Positions 1 to 11,365 of a stretch of DNA of 64,000 nucleotides are shown one piece after another. The notes under the pieces were generated by a model. The model did not search any database. It was not told the origin of the DNA and saw nothing but the letters and a program-made list of their open reading frames with translations. Each line of letters begins with the position of its first letter. Position 1 is the stretch's first letter. The translations under genes and the position numbers were made by a program. Source of the stretch: Saposhnikovia divaricata (Eukaryota > Streptophyta > Magnoliopsida > Apiales > Apiaceae). The stretch lies in contig CM071595.1 in the NCBI GenBank assembly GCA_036435485.1, positions 10,592,001 to 10,656,000 on the forward strand, given 5' to 3'.

Positions 1-178
1 CTAACTCGTAAGCCACTTGTCCAATCCGCCTTAATATCTCGAAAGGTCCGATGTATCTCGGACTCAACTTCCCTTTCTTCCCAAACCTCATCAGTCCTTT
101 CCAGGGAGATACCTTTAGCAGCACCATATCTCCTACTTCATATTCTCTATCCTTCCGAGCTAAGTCAGCATACTTACG
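1..178 (-). pseudogene. Element A integrase C-terminal part, continues off window
   Basis: After the TAA stop at 179-181 the same minus-strand frame stays open to base 1 and encodes a typical integrase tail with YADLARKDREYEVGD, then LMRFGKKGKLSPRYIGPFEI. This is the SH3-like region preceding the chromodomain in Tekay-type integrases; the chromodomain itself would lie outside the window. The stop separates it from the catalytic part. Confidence 0.75.
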
Positions 179-1378
179 TTATCTGTCTTGGGCTGCTGCC
201 AATCTTCCCCTGATTAGAACTATCACATCTCTTGTCTGTTGTACCAGTTCTGGTCCTAATATCTTCCTCTCACCAACTTCTTCCCAACATAAGGGAGAAC
301 GACATTTCCGGCCATAGAGGGCTTCATATGGGGGCATTCCGATACTCGAGTGATAACTGTTGTTATAAGAAAACTCAATCAATGGTAAGTGCTCTTCCCA
401 ACTTCCCTTGAAATCCATAACACACACTCTCAGCATGTCCTCTAAGGTCTGAATTGTTCTTTCACTTTGTCCGTCAGTCTGGGGGTGGTATGTAGTACTC
501 ATATTTAGCTTGGTTCCCACACAGTCTTGAAAGCTCCTCCAGAACCTGGAGTTAAACCTCGGGTCTCTGTCGGATACAATTGTCACGGGAACTCCATGTC
601 GTACCACAATTTCCCTTATATAGATGTCTACTAATCTATCGACCGTGTACCTCTCGTTAATTGGGAGAAAGTGGGCGGACTTAGTCAACCTATCGACGAT
701 TACCCATATCGCATCGTGGTTAGTCTTGGTCCTTGGGAGTCCTACTACAAAATCCATGGCTAGGTGCTCCCACTTCCATTGTGGAATCTCTAGGTGTTGC
801 AGTAGTCCACTAGGTCGTTGGTGTTCTGCCTTTACCCGTTGGCAGGTCAAACATCTATTGACCCATTCTATCACATCCTTCTTCATGTTAGGCCACCAAT
901 AGTATTCTTTCAAATCTCTATACATCTTCGTGGTACCTGGGTGCACAGAGTACCTTGAGTTATGTCCTTCATATAGGATTTCATCCTTTAGTTCCTGAAC
1001 ATTTGGGACCAAAATTCTCGTTGCATATCTTATGATTCCTCCTGCATCTCTTTCGCACTTAATTTCCTCCCCGGTCAATATCTCTTCCTCCGAGTTCTTT
1101 TCCTCTTCCATCTTTTGCTCTTGGCACATTCGAATCATTTCCAATAATGGAGGTTGGATCTGAATTCCCATTAACACTTCTTGGCTACTTCTCAATGTCT
1201 TAACTTCGATTTCTAGCTTCTCCATTTCCTTTATCAATTCTTCTGCTGAAGTCATCATCTTGAGCCTTTCCTTCCTGCTAAGGGCATCGACCACCACATT
1301 GGCCTTTCCTGGATGATAACGAATCTCACAATCGTAATCCTTGATTAACTCTAGCCATCTTCTCTGTCTCATATTCAA
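179..1378 (-). pseudogene. Element A integrase (DDE core)
   Basis: The 399-codon open stretch encodes the end of RNase H, then an HHCC zinc-binding region (HSSRYSVHPGTTKMYRDLKEY ... CLTCQRVK, around residues 140-180) and the DDE catalytic core: D in MDFVVGLP, D in VSDRDPRF, E in TDGQSERTIQ. This enzyme would insert the cDNA into the genome. The frame ends at a TAA (179-181) where element C has a TAG at the same codon, probably an ancestral glutamine. Upstream it is cut off from RNase H by a TAG at 1385-1387. It is not translatable as an intact polyprotein. Confidence 0.85.
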
Positions 1379-1384
1379 TTCTTT

Positions 1385-2120
1385 CTAGGTAAAGATGTAC
1401 TTGAGGCTTTTATGATCTGTGTAAATTTCACACTTTTCTCCATATAGGTAATGCCTCCATATCTTTAATGCGAAGACTATCGCGGCTAGCTCTAAATCAT
1501 GGGTAGGGTATCTTACTTCATACTCCTTTAACTGTCGGGAAGCATATGCAATCACCTTACCGTGCTGTATGAGCATGCAACCTAGTCCTTTATGTGATGC
1601 ATCACTATAGATCACGAAGTCCCCCTTATCATCTGGCAGTGCTAGCACTGGGGCGGTCATTAATCTTTTCTTTAGCTCTTGAAAGCTCTCGTCACATTTC
1701 TCATTCCATACAAACTTTTCAGTCTTTCTGGTGAGTCGGGTCAATGGGGCTGCCAGTTTGGCAAAGTCTTGCACAAACCTCCTATAATACCCGGCTAGTC
1801 CCACGAAACTTCTTACTTCGGTCGGGGTGGTCGGTCTTTCCCATTTTGATATTGCCTCTATTTTGGCAGGGTCAACTAGTACTCCTTCACTACTAACCAC
1901 ATGACCTAAGAATTGTACCTCCCTCAACCAAAATTCGCATTTAGAGAATTTGGCATACAACTTTTCTTCCCTCAGGATTCCTAGGACTATCCTCAAGTGT
2001 TCCGCATGTTCTTCCTCAGTCTTTGAATAAATCAAAATATCGTCAATGAAAACTATGACACACTTGTCTAGGTATTGTTTGAATACTCGGTTCATCAAGT
2101 CCATGAATGCCGCGGGGGCG
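1385..2120 (-). pseudogene. Element A reverse transcriptase C-terminal half and RNase H
   Basis: This frame begins at the solo-LTR junction with [14 protein letters not shown], carries the RT catalytic box FIDDILIYS (the YxDD motif), and continues into RNase H with [11 protein letters not shown] and [10 protein letters not shown]. The N-terminal half of the same RT lies at 4631-5758 on the other side of the inserted LTR; removal of the insert and one TSD copy restores frame continuity at GLTN/AP. It ends at TAG 1385-1387 inside IFT-KELNMR, where glutamine is expected. Confidence 0.88.
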
Positions 2121-2125
2121 TTAGT

Positions 2126-4625
2126 TGATAAGTGCATATTTTTGCATATTTTATTTACCTATTTATTGCTTGAACTCGTGTTTTAATAATTTATTTTGTT
2201 ACATTTCAGGTAAATCGTAAATAAATAAAGAAATGACAAAATAAATAAATAAAGTGCAAGGAAGGGAAAAAGGAGGAAGAAAAAGGACCAAAAATGAAAG
2301 AAGGAAAAGAATTAGGAGCTTGAAGCAAAAGGAATATTTCAAGACAAGTGGAAGGTGGAGATCATCCCAACACATTAGAAAAGTGTATGGCCAAGATCAA
2401 CTCTTCAAAGCTTAAGGGGGAAGGAAACAAATAGATGGCTAGGATTCCACCACCACATAACCCAAATGTATGGTGGGGATTTACCCAACACCCCCCTTAA
2501 CCCTAATTCCTATCCTATAAATACCCCCTCACCCCCCTTGTATTTAGCAACTTAGATTTTAGGGTAGTTTTAATTTATTTTATTTCTTTTCTTAGTTTTA
2601 AAATTTTGTAAACACTCTCTTTCATTTTAATGCAATTTTAATTTTCTTTACTTCTTGTCTTGCTCTTTCGTTATTGTGCCTTGTTTCATTATTTTCGTAA
2701 ATCCAAGTAGTGGACAAAGTAGTGAAAGCTAACCACTATGGGTTGAAAGTAACGAAATTTAATTTCTTGTTCGTAGTTTTAATTCGTAATTTTGCCCCTT
2801 TAAAAATCTCAATTTTATTGTGGGCCCTTTAATTTTAAATCATCGTTTCAATTTAATTTTAATTTCGTAGTTAAACTTCGTTATTTGCATGTTTAATTTT
2901 CAAATATAAAAAAAAACAAAAAAAATTTACTCGTTTTTTTTTATTTTTTAAAATTCGAAGCCTTCATTTTTAATCCCCTGTTTTTTTTGCTTCCTTTCTT
3001 TTCGAATAAACACAATACCCAGTTTCTTGTCCTCTTATTTTCAGAAATCAAGCCCCTTCCCTTTTCTTCTCTTTGCACGACCACTATAACTTCCCTCTGT
3101 TAATCTGTCTTTTCTTCTTTTATTTTTCTATCCATTAATTCCTGTTTGTGCGAAGTGACTTCCTCTTTCCCCTTTTCATTTTCAAGCTTGATTTTAATTT
3201 TTATTTTTACCTTTTTCGCCGGTCTCATATATTGCGGATGTAGTTCAATTTGCTGTGTTGATGATTAAGACGAGTTTTTTTATTTTGTTAGTTGAGTTCG
3301 AATTGGTTTTGCTATCGTGTAGTTTGATTTGGAATCTCTGAGTTTCGTTTCTTTTGACATGGGTTTTGGTTGTATTCCTCTTTAACGCATTTTTGCTAAT
3401 TGGGTTTGCTGTGTTCGTTGTAGTCAGCCTGTTTGATTGCATCCGTTGTTTAGTTTTGCTTTGGTTCGAATGCTGCTGAGTCTTTGTTCGAGTCACGAGT
3501 CCTCTACTGAATCGTGGTTCTTTGTCGAAATTCTGTTTGAGTTTTGTGTTTTGCAGTTTCTTTTTGAGTCCTTTAGAGTCTATTAGATTGGTCGAGTTTA
3601 GTCAGTCATTTGTTTCTTAACTTGGTTGCGGTTTGCTGAAACTACTTGTGTTTTAGTTGAGTTTTTGTTTACTGGTTTTGCTTTAGCAGTTTTTGATTCA
3701 AGGGTTATATCTATTGTTGCTGTGCAGGATTTGTTGTCTTTGAATCTCTGCTGTTTTTTCGTGATTGTTGCAGTTTGTCAAGTTTGAGTCCTGAATTGGT
3801 CTGTTGTCGAAATGGTTGATCGAGTCCTGAATTGTTTGCGAGTCTTACCATTGAGTCTGCTGCGAGTTTTGCAGTCTAATTGTTATTTCACTTTCATTTT
3901 GTGCAAATTACTTTATTGAGTGTCTACTGTTTGCTTTTGCTGAGAATCTCGTTAGATAGTCGAATGCTCGTTTGAATTTTATTGAGTTCCTATTACTTGT
4001 TGTTAATTATCGAGTCCTATTTTTGTAGTGAATGAGTACTGTTGATTTGTTTGTTGGATTGTTTAGTCAATGTCGAATTGGTACTGGTTGTTTTACTGGG
4101 TGTTCCATTTCGTAGTTAACTGGGATAAATCGAAATTCTTGCTGCTTGCGTTGTAGTTTTTGGTTGTGTTGTAGTTAATTGGTTTATTTTTTTTTTTTTT
4201 TTTTTTCTGTTTTGTTTGCAAAAGGCTGAGTTTATGAAAAAAAAGAGTTTTAAAATAAAATCTAGTTTTAATTTTGAATTTAAACTTTTTAGAATAATTT
4301 AATGTTAAGTTTAATTTTTATTTTCGAATTTAGGAATTTAGAATAATTTTTTTTATCTAGTTTAATTTGAATTTAGAATTTTTAGAATAATTTTAGAATA
4401 ATTCAGTTTTAAGATTTATATTTAATTTTCTTTTAAAAATAGTTTAAATTTGTTTTGGTGATTAAATAGTATAGAGAAAATCCAAATTCTCAAAAATCAA
4501 TTGTTCTAATTCGATTAAATTAGAAATTAAGGATTGCGAATAAATTAGTCCCTGCGATCAAATTTTACAACGAAACGAATTGTGCGCTTGCGATTCAAAT
4601 GTTTTAATTATTTTTTAGCACAACA
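2126..4625 (+). mobile_element. Solo LTR, 2,500 bp, inserted in element A RT
   Basis: The block starts TGATAAGTGC and ends AGCACAACA (TG...CA), and is flanked by the 5-bp direct repeat ttagt at 2121-2125 and 4626-4630. There is no PBS, no coding region and no second LTR, so it is a solo LTR left by LTR-LTR recombination. A TATA box (2516-2523) shows plus orientation. The long AT-rich, T-rich body and terminal region resemble Athila/Tat-type LTRs, but the lineage is inference. A poly-T tract lies near 4187-4207. Short reading frames inside it have no family resemblance. Confidence 0.9.
2516..2523 (+). promoter_or_regulatory. TATA box of the 2,500-bp solo LTR
   Basis: TATAAATA in the sequence cctataaatacccc, about 390 bp into the LTR, in the position expected for the U3 promoter of a plus-oriented element. 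Confidence 0.6.
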
Positions 4626-4630
4626 TTAGT

Positions 4631-5945
4631 CAGTCCAAAGGACATCACTAGAAACTCATAATGGCCGTACCTAGTGCGAAAAGCAGTCTTGGGTATATCT
4701 TCCGGTTTGATCTTTAACTGATGGTACCCCGTTCTCAGGTCTATCTTCGAAAAGTGAACTGCTCCCTTGAGTTGGTCAAAAAGGTCGTCAATCCTAGGCA
4801 AGGGGTACTTGTTCTTAATGGTTAACTTATTCAACTCTCTGTAGTCTATACATAGCCTCATACTACCATCCTTTTTCTTTATAAACAACACTGGGGCACC
4901 CCATGGGGACACACTTGGTCTTATCATGCCCTTATCCAACAGTTCTTGCAACTGAGTGGCCAGTTCTTTCATCTCAACGGGGGCCAATCGATATGGGGCT
5001 TTAGAAACTGGTGTGGTTCCTGGTGCTAATTCTATCGCAAAGTCGATTTCCCTATCGGGTGGTAACCCAAGAAGGTCTTCTGGAAACACATCTTCAAATT
5101 CCCTGACAACTGGAATGTCCTTCAGTTCAGGGTTTCTTTGCTTCGTGTCTAATACATAAGCTAAGTAGGCCTCGCTGCCCTTTCGTACTAACTTTTTCGC
5201 TTGAGCAACAGTCAAGAATTTTTGAGTCTGTCGCTGTCCTTTGAATATGACCTCTTTCTTTCCTGACACCTTTATCCTAACTTTCTTGCTCTTGCAATCA
5301 ATCTGGGCACCATTACTTGCCAACCAATCCATCCCTAAAATGACATCGAATCCGCCTAACTTAAACGGAATTAGGTCTGCCTGAAAGTGGTGACCTCCTA
5401 TTACTATATCGCAGTTAGGGTATATCTGGCTCACAGGAACCACTTCATGGTTAGCTATTTCTACCATTAGTCGTTCCTTTAACATTTCTGGTTTCAAGTT
5501 TAGTTTGCATGCAAAATCTTGTGATATAAAAGACTTAGTAGCTTCAGAATCAAACAAAGTATTTGTACTCAAGGTGTTAAGGGAGAGGGTACCTGCGATG
5601 ACATCCTCATCCCTCACTGCATCTTGCACTGTCATATTGAAAGTTCTAGCGGTGGGTGGTCGATTGGATGCAGTACCGCTCATCCTTGATCCTGTCGGTT
5701 TCAGTTTAGGGCAGTCTTTCTTCCAGTGGTCCGTACCTCCACACTGGAAACATTTCATGATTGAGTTCCTCTGGGGGCAATTGTTGGAATAGTGTCCGGT
5801 CTGTCCACACTTGAAACACGTCGTCGTACCCTGGAGACATACTCCTGAATGTTTCCCACAAGTCTTACAATTAGGTAGGGGAGGGCGCGATTGTCCTGAT
5901 ATGGGTGCCCTGGTTGACCCACCTCCTTGGCCAACACTCTTACAA
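4631..5945 (-). pseudogene. Element A gag zinc knuckles, protease and RT N-terminal half
   Basis: On the minus strand the frame is open from about 5945 to the LTR junction. It encodes two CCHC knuckles ([14 protein letters not shown] and [14 protein letters not shown]), an aspartic protease ([12 protein letters not shown], with the usual DSG changed to DSE; second half [14 protein letters not shown]), then RT with [19 protein letters not shown] and [20 protein letters not shown], stopping at MSFGLTN where the solo LTR enters. The glycine loss in the protease motif suggests an inactive enzyme. The N-terminal gag is missing; the sequence KSVGQGG near 5935 matches the linker of element C gag, so the truncation is in the gag linker. 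Confidence 0.87.
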
Positions 5946-6061
5946 TTACATAGATAGTCTACTTCCTACTCTGAGCTTAATGGCTCTGGAACGGTTTCAT
6001 CGAACCTTATTTCTATTTCTCCTAATAAATAGATAGAAAGCTGAATTCGTACAAGGATAGC
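5946..6061 (-). other. Element B 3' untranslated remnant and junction with element A
   Basis: Short stretch after the integrase stop with no recognisable domain. Somewhere close to 5940-5950 it changes to element A gag sequence; no TSD or LTR terminus is visible at the junction, which favours a deletion fusing two elements. Confidence 0.5.
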
Positions 6062-6244
6062 TCACACATAATAAATCTTCAGGTTCAAAGCATGCCAAGT
6101 TCGTGGCACTTCGTTCCCATCTAATGTCTCCAATTTGTAGGATCCTCGTCCTAGTGTCTTCTTGACTCGATATGGCCCTTCCCAGTTAGGGGCTAGCTTT
6201 CCTTTCTGTCCAACTCCTGAAGCTTCTACTTTCCTTAGAACCAA
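6062..6244 (-). pseudogene. Element B integrase C-terminal tail
   Basis: Encodes GDLVLRKVEASG, GKLAPNWEGPYRV and LETLDGNEVPRTWHALNLK, the conserved end of Tat-type integrases. It follows the catalytic part in the same frame after a TAA (6251-6253) where a coding residue is expected. There is no chromodomain, as is usual in the Tat group. Confidence 0.8.
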
Positions 6245-6250
6245 GTCGCC

Positions 6251-7690
6251 TTATCGAAAGAACCTCTCCTTAACCCTTAAATTGTAGTAGAAAGACGCTC
6301 TCTTCTGATGCTCTGCATTCCTGGCATTTGCTTCATCCCTAACCTCATCAATTAGGTCAAGGGCGAGTCTCATGCCCTCTTCATTAACTTCTGGTTCATA
6401 TGCTTCAACTCGAGGTGATGCATGCATAATCTCGAGGGGCACAACTGCCTCGGCCCCGTAAGCCAACAAGAACGGGGTTGCTCCAGTTGATACTTTATAG
6501 GTGGTACGATACGCCCATAGTATAGGCAATAGCTCGTCCACCCAAGTGTTCCTAGAACGTTCGACCCTCTTCTTCAGTCCATCAAGGATGATTCGATTGG
6601 CGACCTCTGCCTGTCCATTTGCTTGCGGATGTGCTACTGAAGTAAAACGAAGCTCAATGGCATTTTGCTCGCAGTACTTCTTAAATTCTTCATTGTTAAA
6701 CTGTGTCCCATTATCCGTCACAAGGACTCGAGGGATCCCATATCTGCAAATGATGTTCTCCCAAAAGAACTGGGAAACTTGCTTGGTGGTTATTTTGGCC
6801 AAAGGCCTAGCCTCAATCCACTTAGTGAAGTAGTCGATGACAACTATCAGAAATTTCCTTTGTGCTGAAGCTACGGGGAAAGGACCAAGTATATCCATTC
6901 CCCACATTGCGAATGGAATAGGGGAGCTAATCGATGTTAACATCTCAGGCGGCTGCCTTACTATCGGAGCGTGCTTTTGGCATCTATCGCACCACTTGAC
7001 ATAGCTCTGTGCATCGGCCAACATCTCTGGCCAGTAGAATCCCAAACGAGTTATTTTGTGAGCTAGGGCTCTGCCCCCCAAGTGCTGCCCACAGATACCT
7101 TCATGAACTTCTTCCAAAGCTTCCCTTGCCTCTTGGGGCCTCAGACACTTCAAGTATGGGATGACAAAAGACCTTTTGTAAAGGACGCCTTCAATCAAGG
7201 CATATCTTAATGCTCTTACTGACAGCTTTCGTGCCTCCAAGGCATTGTCAGGGAGCCAACCGGTTTCGAGGTGAGCTTTGATAGGATCTATCCAACAGCT
7301 TCCTACATCAATCGGTGCCACCAATTTTGAGTTGATGGTCGGGGCCTTCAAGACCTGGAAGTAAACACTTCCTGCGTAATTTTCTATCTCAGAAGAAGCG
7401 AACTTGGACAGGGCATCGGCCTTAACGTTCTCCTCTCTCGGAATATGTTCCACATAACACTCATCAAACTGAGTCATTACTGCCTTCACAACTCTCAAAT
7501 ACTTCGCCATTGTTTCATCCTTGGCCTCGAATTCACCATTTACTTGAGATATCACTAGCCTTGAATCCCCACATACTTTGAGATTTTTGACCCTCATGAT
7601 TCTGGCCAAGCCTAAACTGGCTATCAAGGCTTCATACTCAGCTTCGTTGTTGGTTGTCGGAAAGTCCAACTTCAAAGCATACTCCACCAT
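6251..7690 (-). pseudogene. Element B second (archaeal-type) RNase H and integrase
   Basis: Residues about 1-115 are an archaeal-type RNase H (NNEAEYEALIASLGLA, then GDSRLVISQVNGEF and NVKADALSKFAS); its first catalytic strand, YFDGASKTKSSGAGVV, lies just upstream across a TAA. Residues about 190-245 form the HHCC zinc region ending CDRCQKHAP. The DDE core follows: D in MDILGPFP, D in VTDNGTQF, E in ANGQAEVANR. The end GDLVLRK is in the next segment. The enzyme would degrade RNA in the hybrid and integrate cDNA; here it is cut off by stops on both sides. Confidence 0.88.
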
Positions 7691-8152
7691 GAACCCATAG
7701 GGGCTTTATAAAACCACACCTGCACCACTAGATTTTGTTTTTGATGCTCCATCAAAATAGAGCACCCAATACTCCTTCAAATCAGGCCTAAGCTCTTCAT
7801 CTTTATCTTCTTTCCCAGGGGTACTTATCATCTCCTACCCCCCGACTTCTTGGTTGCTAATGGTGCATTCAACCACGAAGTCAGCCAATGCCTGAGCCTT
7901 AATGGCTGTTCGAGGTTTATACGTGTTGTCAAATTATCCAAGTTCAATCGCCCACTTGATTAGTCTTCCACTAGCCTTCGGGCTATGCAATATGTTTTTC
8001 AACTGTTGGTCCGTTAGGACTTCAATCCTATGTGCCTGGAAGTATGGGCGTAGCTTCCTCGAGGTTGTTATCAATGCCAAGGCGAACTTCTCAATGGGAG
8101 AGTAATTCAACTCAGCCCCGTGCAATACCTTGCTCACATAATAAATAGGTTT
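7691..8152 (-). pseudogene. Element B first RNase H region, broken by stops
   Basis: Between RT and the second RNase H the minus strand encodes PIYYVSKVLHGAELNYSP, then RKLRPYFQAHRIEVLTDQ and LIKWAIELG, the canonical Ty3/gypsy RNase H with its TDQ motif. Stops at 8153-8155 (TAG after EEKRV, where Gln is expected), 7934-7936 and inside GAGVVL-SP break the frame. The end holds the first strand of the second RNase H. Confidence 0.82.
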
Positions 8153-10762
8153 CTAGACCCTCTTCTCTTCTCGAATGAGAACGGCACTCAATGCTTGCTC
8201 AGATACCGCCAGGTATAGATAAAGAGTCTCCCCGGGACTAGGTTTGGCCAGTAACGGGGATTCAGCCATGTACTTCTTTAGTTGTTCAAAGGCCTCTTGG
8301 CTCTCAAGGGTCCACTCAAAATTTTTCACCTTCTTCAATGCTTGAAAGAAAGGCAAGCATTTATCACCAGACTTGGAGATGAATCTTCCTAAAGTCGCTA
8401 CCCGGCCTGTCAACTTTTGCACATCTCTTACAGAGCGTGGCGGTTCCATATCTAAGATCGCCTTGATCTTGTCAGGGTTGGCCTCTATGCCTCTCTTTGA
8501 AACCATAAAACCTAAGAATTTTTCAGATCCAACACCAAAAGCACACTTGGCTGGATTCAACATCATTTTGTGGTGTCTCAGCACTTCGAATGCCTCTCTG
8601 AGGTGCTTAATGTGGTCTGCCTTGAACAGACTCTTGACCAGCATGTCGTCAACATAGACCTCCATGGTTTTTCCAATCAGATGGGCGAATATTTTATTCA
8701 CCAGTTGTTGGTATGTAGCTCTTGAATTCTTTAGACCAAAAGCCATAACAAAGTAGCAGAAAACACCAAAGTCAGTTATGAAAGATACCTTTGGTATGTC
8801 ATCCTTGTGCATCTTAATCTGATTGTAGCCGCTGAACCCATCCATGAAGCTCAGCATCTCATGTCCGGCTATGGCATCTATTAACATATCTATCCTTGGC
8901 AGGGGAAAACAATCCTTCGGGCATGCATCATTCAAATCAGTGAAGTCTATACACATCCTCCACTTCCCATTTGCCTTCTTGACCATCACAGGGTTAGCCA
9001 ACCATTCGGGGAACTGTATCTCTTCAATAAACCCAGCCTCTAAGAGCTTGTCAACTTCTTGCTTAATGGCCTCTTGCCTTTCATGAGCAAAATTTCTCTT
9101 CTTTTGTTTTATTGTCTTCCGCCCAGGATTAACGTTCAACTTGTGAGTTATGAGTTGGGGATCAATCCCAGGCATATCAGCTGCTGTCCAAGCAAACACA
9201 TCACATTTCTCTTGCAAAAATGCTATCAACTTGCCCTTCAGGGGTTCCTTCAAAGAAGATCCTACATAAGTTACTTTCTCAGGGTCGCTCAAATCTAGAG
9301 GAATAGGGACTAAGTCCTCTGCTGGCTTCCCTCGATGTTCATCATCATCACGGACATCCATGTCTTCAATTGAAAGTACCTGCCCCCCGATTCCATCAAC
9401 TCTTAATGCAGATACGTACCAGCTTCTTGCCATTTTCTGATCACCCTTTTGTTCTCCAACACCAGTCCTGGTTGGAAACTTAATTTTCATATGGTATGTA
9501 GAGGCAACAACCTTGAATGCGTGAAGCCCGGTCCTCCCAAGGATTGCGTTATAAGTCGAGGATGCCTTTATCACAAGAAAATTCAGCATCTGAGTAGCTT
9601 CCTTAGGTTCTTTCCCGATTGTCACGGGTAACTGAATAGTCCCTTCAACCTTGGACTCGACTCCATTAAACCCGTATATCAGCATGTTGGTCGGGGTCAA
9701 CTGAGAGTTAGTGTATCCCATCTTTACGAATGCGTCATGAAACAAAATATCAACAGAAGCTCCATTGTCTATCAAGACTCGCTTCACCTCCGAATTTCCA
9801 ATAATAGGGGCTATGACCAACGGGTCGTCATGGGGGAACTTCACCCCTTCAAGGTCTGAATCATCAAACCCAATCGCTATTTCAGTCCTAGCACGTTTAG
9901 GGGCTTCTCCCACGATGTGCATCACTTCTCTGGCATATGCCTTTCGAGAGTTTCGAGTCGTTCCGGCCGCCGTTGGGCCTCCACAAATCATGTTAATAAC
10001 TGGCCCTCGGGGCTGTTGATTACGATCACGATTGTTATCTCTTCTGTCATTGTCTCTTCTATCATAGTCCCTTCTTTGGGTTCCACGATCATCACCCTTT
10101 GTGAACTTGTTCAGCTTCCCTTTTCGGATCAAAAACTCAATTTCATCCTTCAACTGTCTACAATCATCTGTATCATGCCCCACATCACGGTGGTACCCAC
10201 AGTACTGTTCCTTATTTCTTTTTGTGGGATCACCCCTAAGTGGCTTCGGCCATCGAAAGTCTTTATCCTTCTCAATATCTAACAAGATCTGACTCCTAGG
10301 AGCGTTCAACCTTGCATAATCAGAAAATCTAGGTCCCAAACCTTTCTTTGGCAGTGACTCAGAGCCTTTGCTAGTCCGGGGATACTTGTCCCTAGCGTCG
10401 TACTCTTGCTCTTGCTTTTGTTTCTTTGAGTCGTTGGAACCCTTGCCATTGCCTCCTGCGGCTTCCTTCTTCATGCTGTCCTCAGCCTTGATGTACTTGT
10501 CGGCCCTTCGTTGGAGCTCGGCCATGTTTTCAGGAGGATGTTTTGCCAAAGACCTTTTAAAGAAGAGATTAGTGGTTCCGTGTTCCAGGGCTACCATGGC
10601 TACCTTATTTTCCAGATCAGTGATATTCAACGTCTCCTTAGTGAATCGCTTGAGATAATCCCTCAAATTCTCATTCTTCCCCTGCACCACATACATGAGA
10701 GATGCAGAACTTTTTTCATGAACTCTCCCACTAATGAACTGGCTGACAAAGGCAGCGCTCAA
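8153..10762 (-). pseudogene. Element B gag C-terminal part, protease and reverse transcriptase
   Basis: The 869-codon frame has gag features first (YLKRFTKETLNITDLE, FFKRSLAKHPPENMAELQ; a CCHC-like knuckle CGYHRDVGHDTDDC near residue 190, flanked by RD/RN-rich basic repeats around 225-250), then protease (VLIDNGASVDILF, near residue 330, with DNG replacing DSG/DTG) and RT (WRMCIDFTDLNDACPKD, MDGFSGYNQI, catalytic YVDDMLVKS near residue 690). It ends in RNase H at EEKRV before a TAG. The single long frame shows relatively mild decay. The start is not a true start: gag continues upstream across stops. Confidence 0.88.
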
Positions 10763-11365
10763 CTCCTTAAAAGAGCCAATCGAATTCGCAGGTAGGCGGC
10801 TATACCACCTTTAAGCCATGCCCGACAGGGTTTGAGGAAATGCCCTAAACTTTAAGGCGTCGCTCGTAGGCTGAAGCAGCAGTGCGTTTGAGAATGTCCT
10901 GACATGGTTTGCGGGGTCGCCCGTTCCATCCTAAGCCTTAATCGTCGGCATCTTGAACTTCCTTGAGATGCGGGCATTCATCACCTCCTCAGTAAACGGA
11001 GGTGTGGGATCATCAGGATCCCTAAGTGGCATCAGATCCTTGGGGTTACTTCTGGGGGTGTCCACCCTTGTCGATTTTTCAGTTGGGGCATCGGCCCTTC
11101 GCTGTCTCCTTGAAGGCCTCTCCAGATTTATAATGGGAATCCTCCCTGTAATGGGAGGAGGTCGAATCAGACTTTGCCTTGCTTGCTCTCTGGCAATATC
11201 ATCCTTCAACCTTTGGATCTCAGCCTCATGAGCCTTAATCCTTTCCTCAGCCGTTTGTGGAGGTCCATCATGGATTCTTTGGGACCTCCTTCGAGGTTCT
11301 ATACTAGCACGCCGCCTTCTTGGGGCTTCTTCGCGATCATCATCGTCATCCTCAGATGTCGAATC
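10763..11365 (-). pseudogene. Element B gag, middle part
   Basis: Gag sequence upstream of the long frame: SGMA-RWYSRLP (stop at 10811-10813 where Gln is expected), then a segment ending MPTIKA followed by TAG and DGTG, and an Arg/Pro-rich N-terminal region. This piece is cut at 11365 by a solo LTR; its continuation is at 12909-13342. Gag would form the virus-like particle in the cytoplasm. Confidence 0.72.

Larger units (their letters stand above)
1..5945 (-). mobile_element. Element A: truncated Tekay-like Ty3/gypsy retrotransposon
   Basis: Read on the minus strand this block runs gag zinc knuckles, protease, reverse transcriptase, RNase H, integrase. The order RT-RNH-IN defines Ty3/gypsy, and the RT and integrase closely resemble element C in this window, which has a Tekay-type integrase tail. 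No LTR is seen: the integrase end leaves the window at base 1, and the gag side stops near 5945, where Tat element B begins. The pol is split at 2121-4630 by a solo LTR and carries in-frame stops. It is therefore a dead, 5'-truncated copy. The lineage name is from recall of family motifs; the Ty3/gypsy call is firm. Confidence 0.85.

Noticed and set aside
6501..6833. Long plus-strand frames opposite element B pol (also 8373-9298 and 9917-10282)
   Set aside because: Antisense shadows of the retrotransposon polyprotein.
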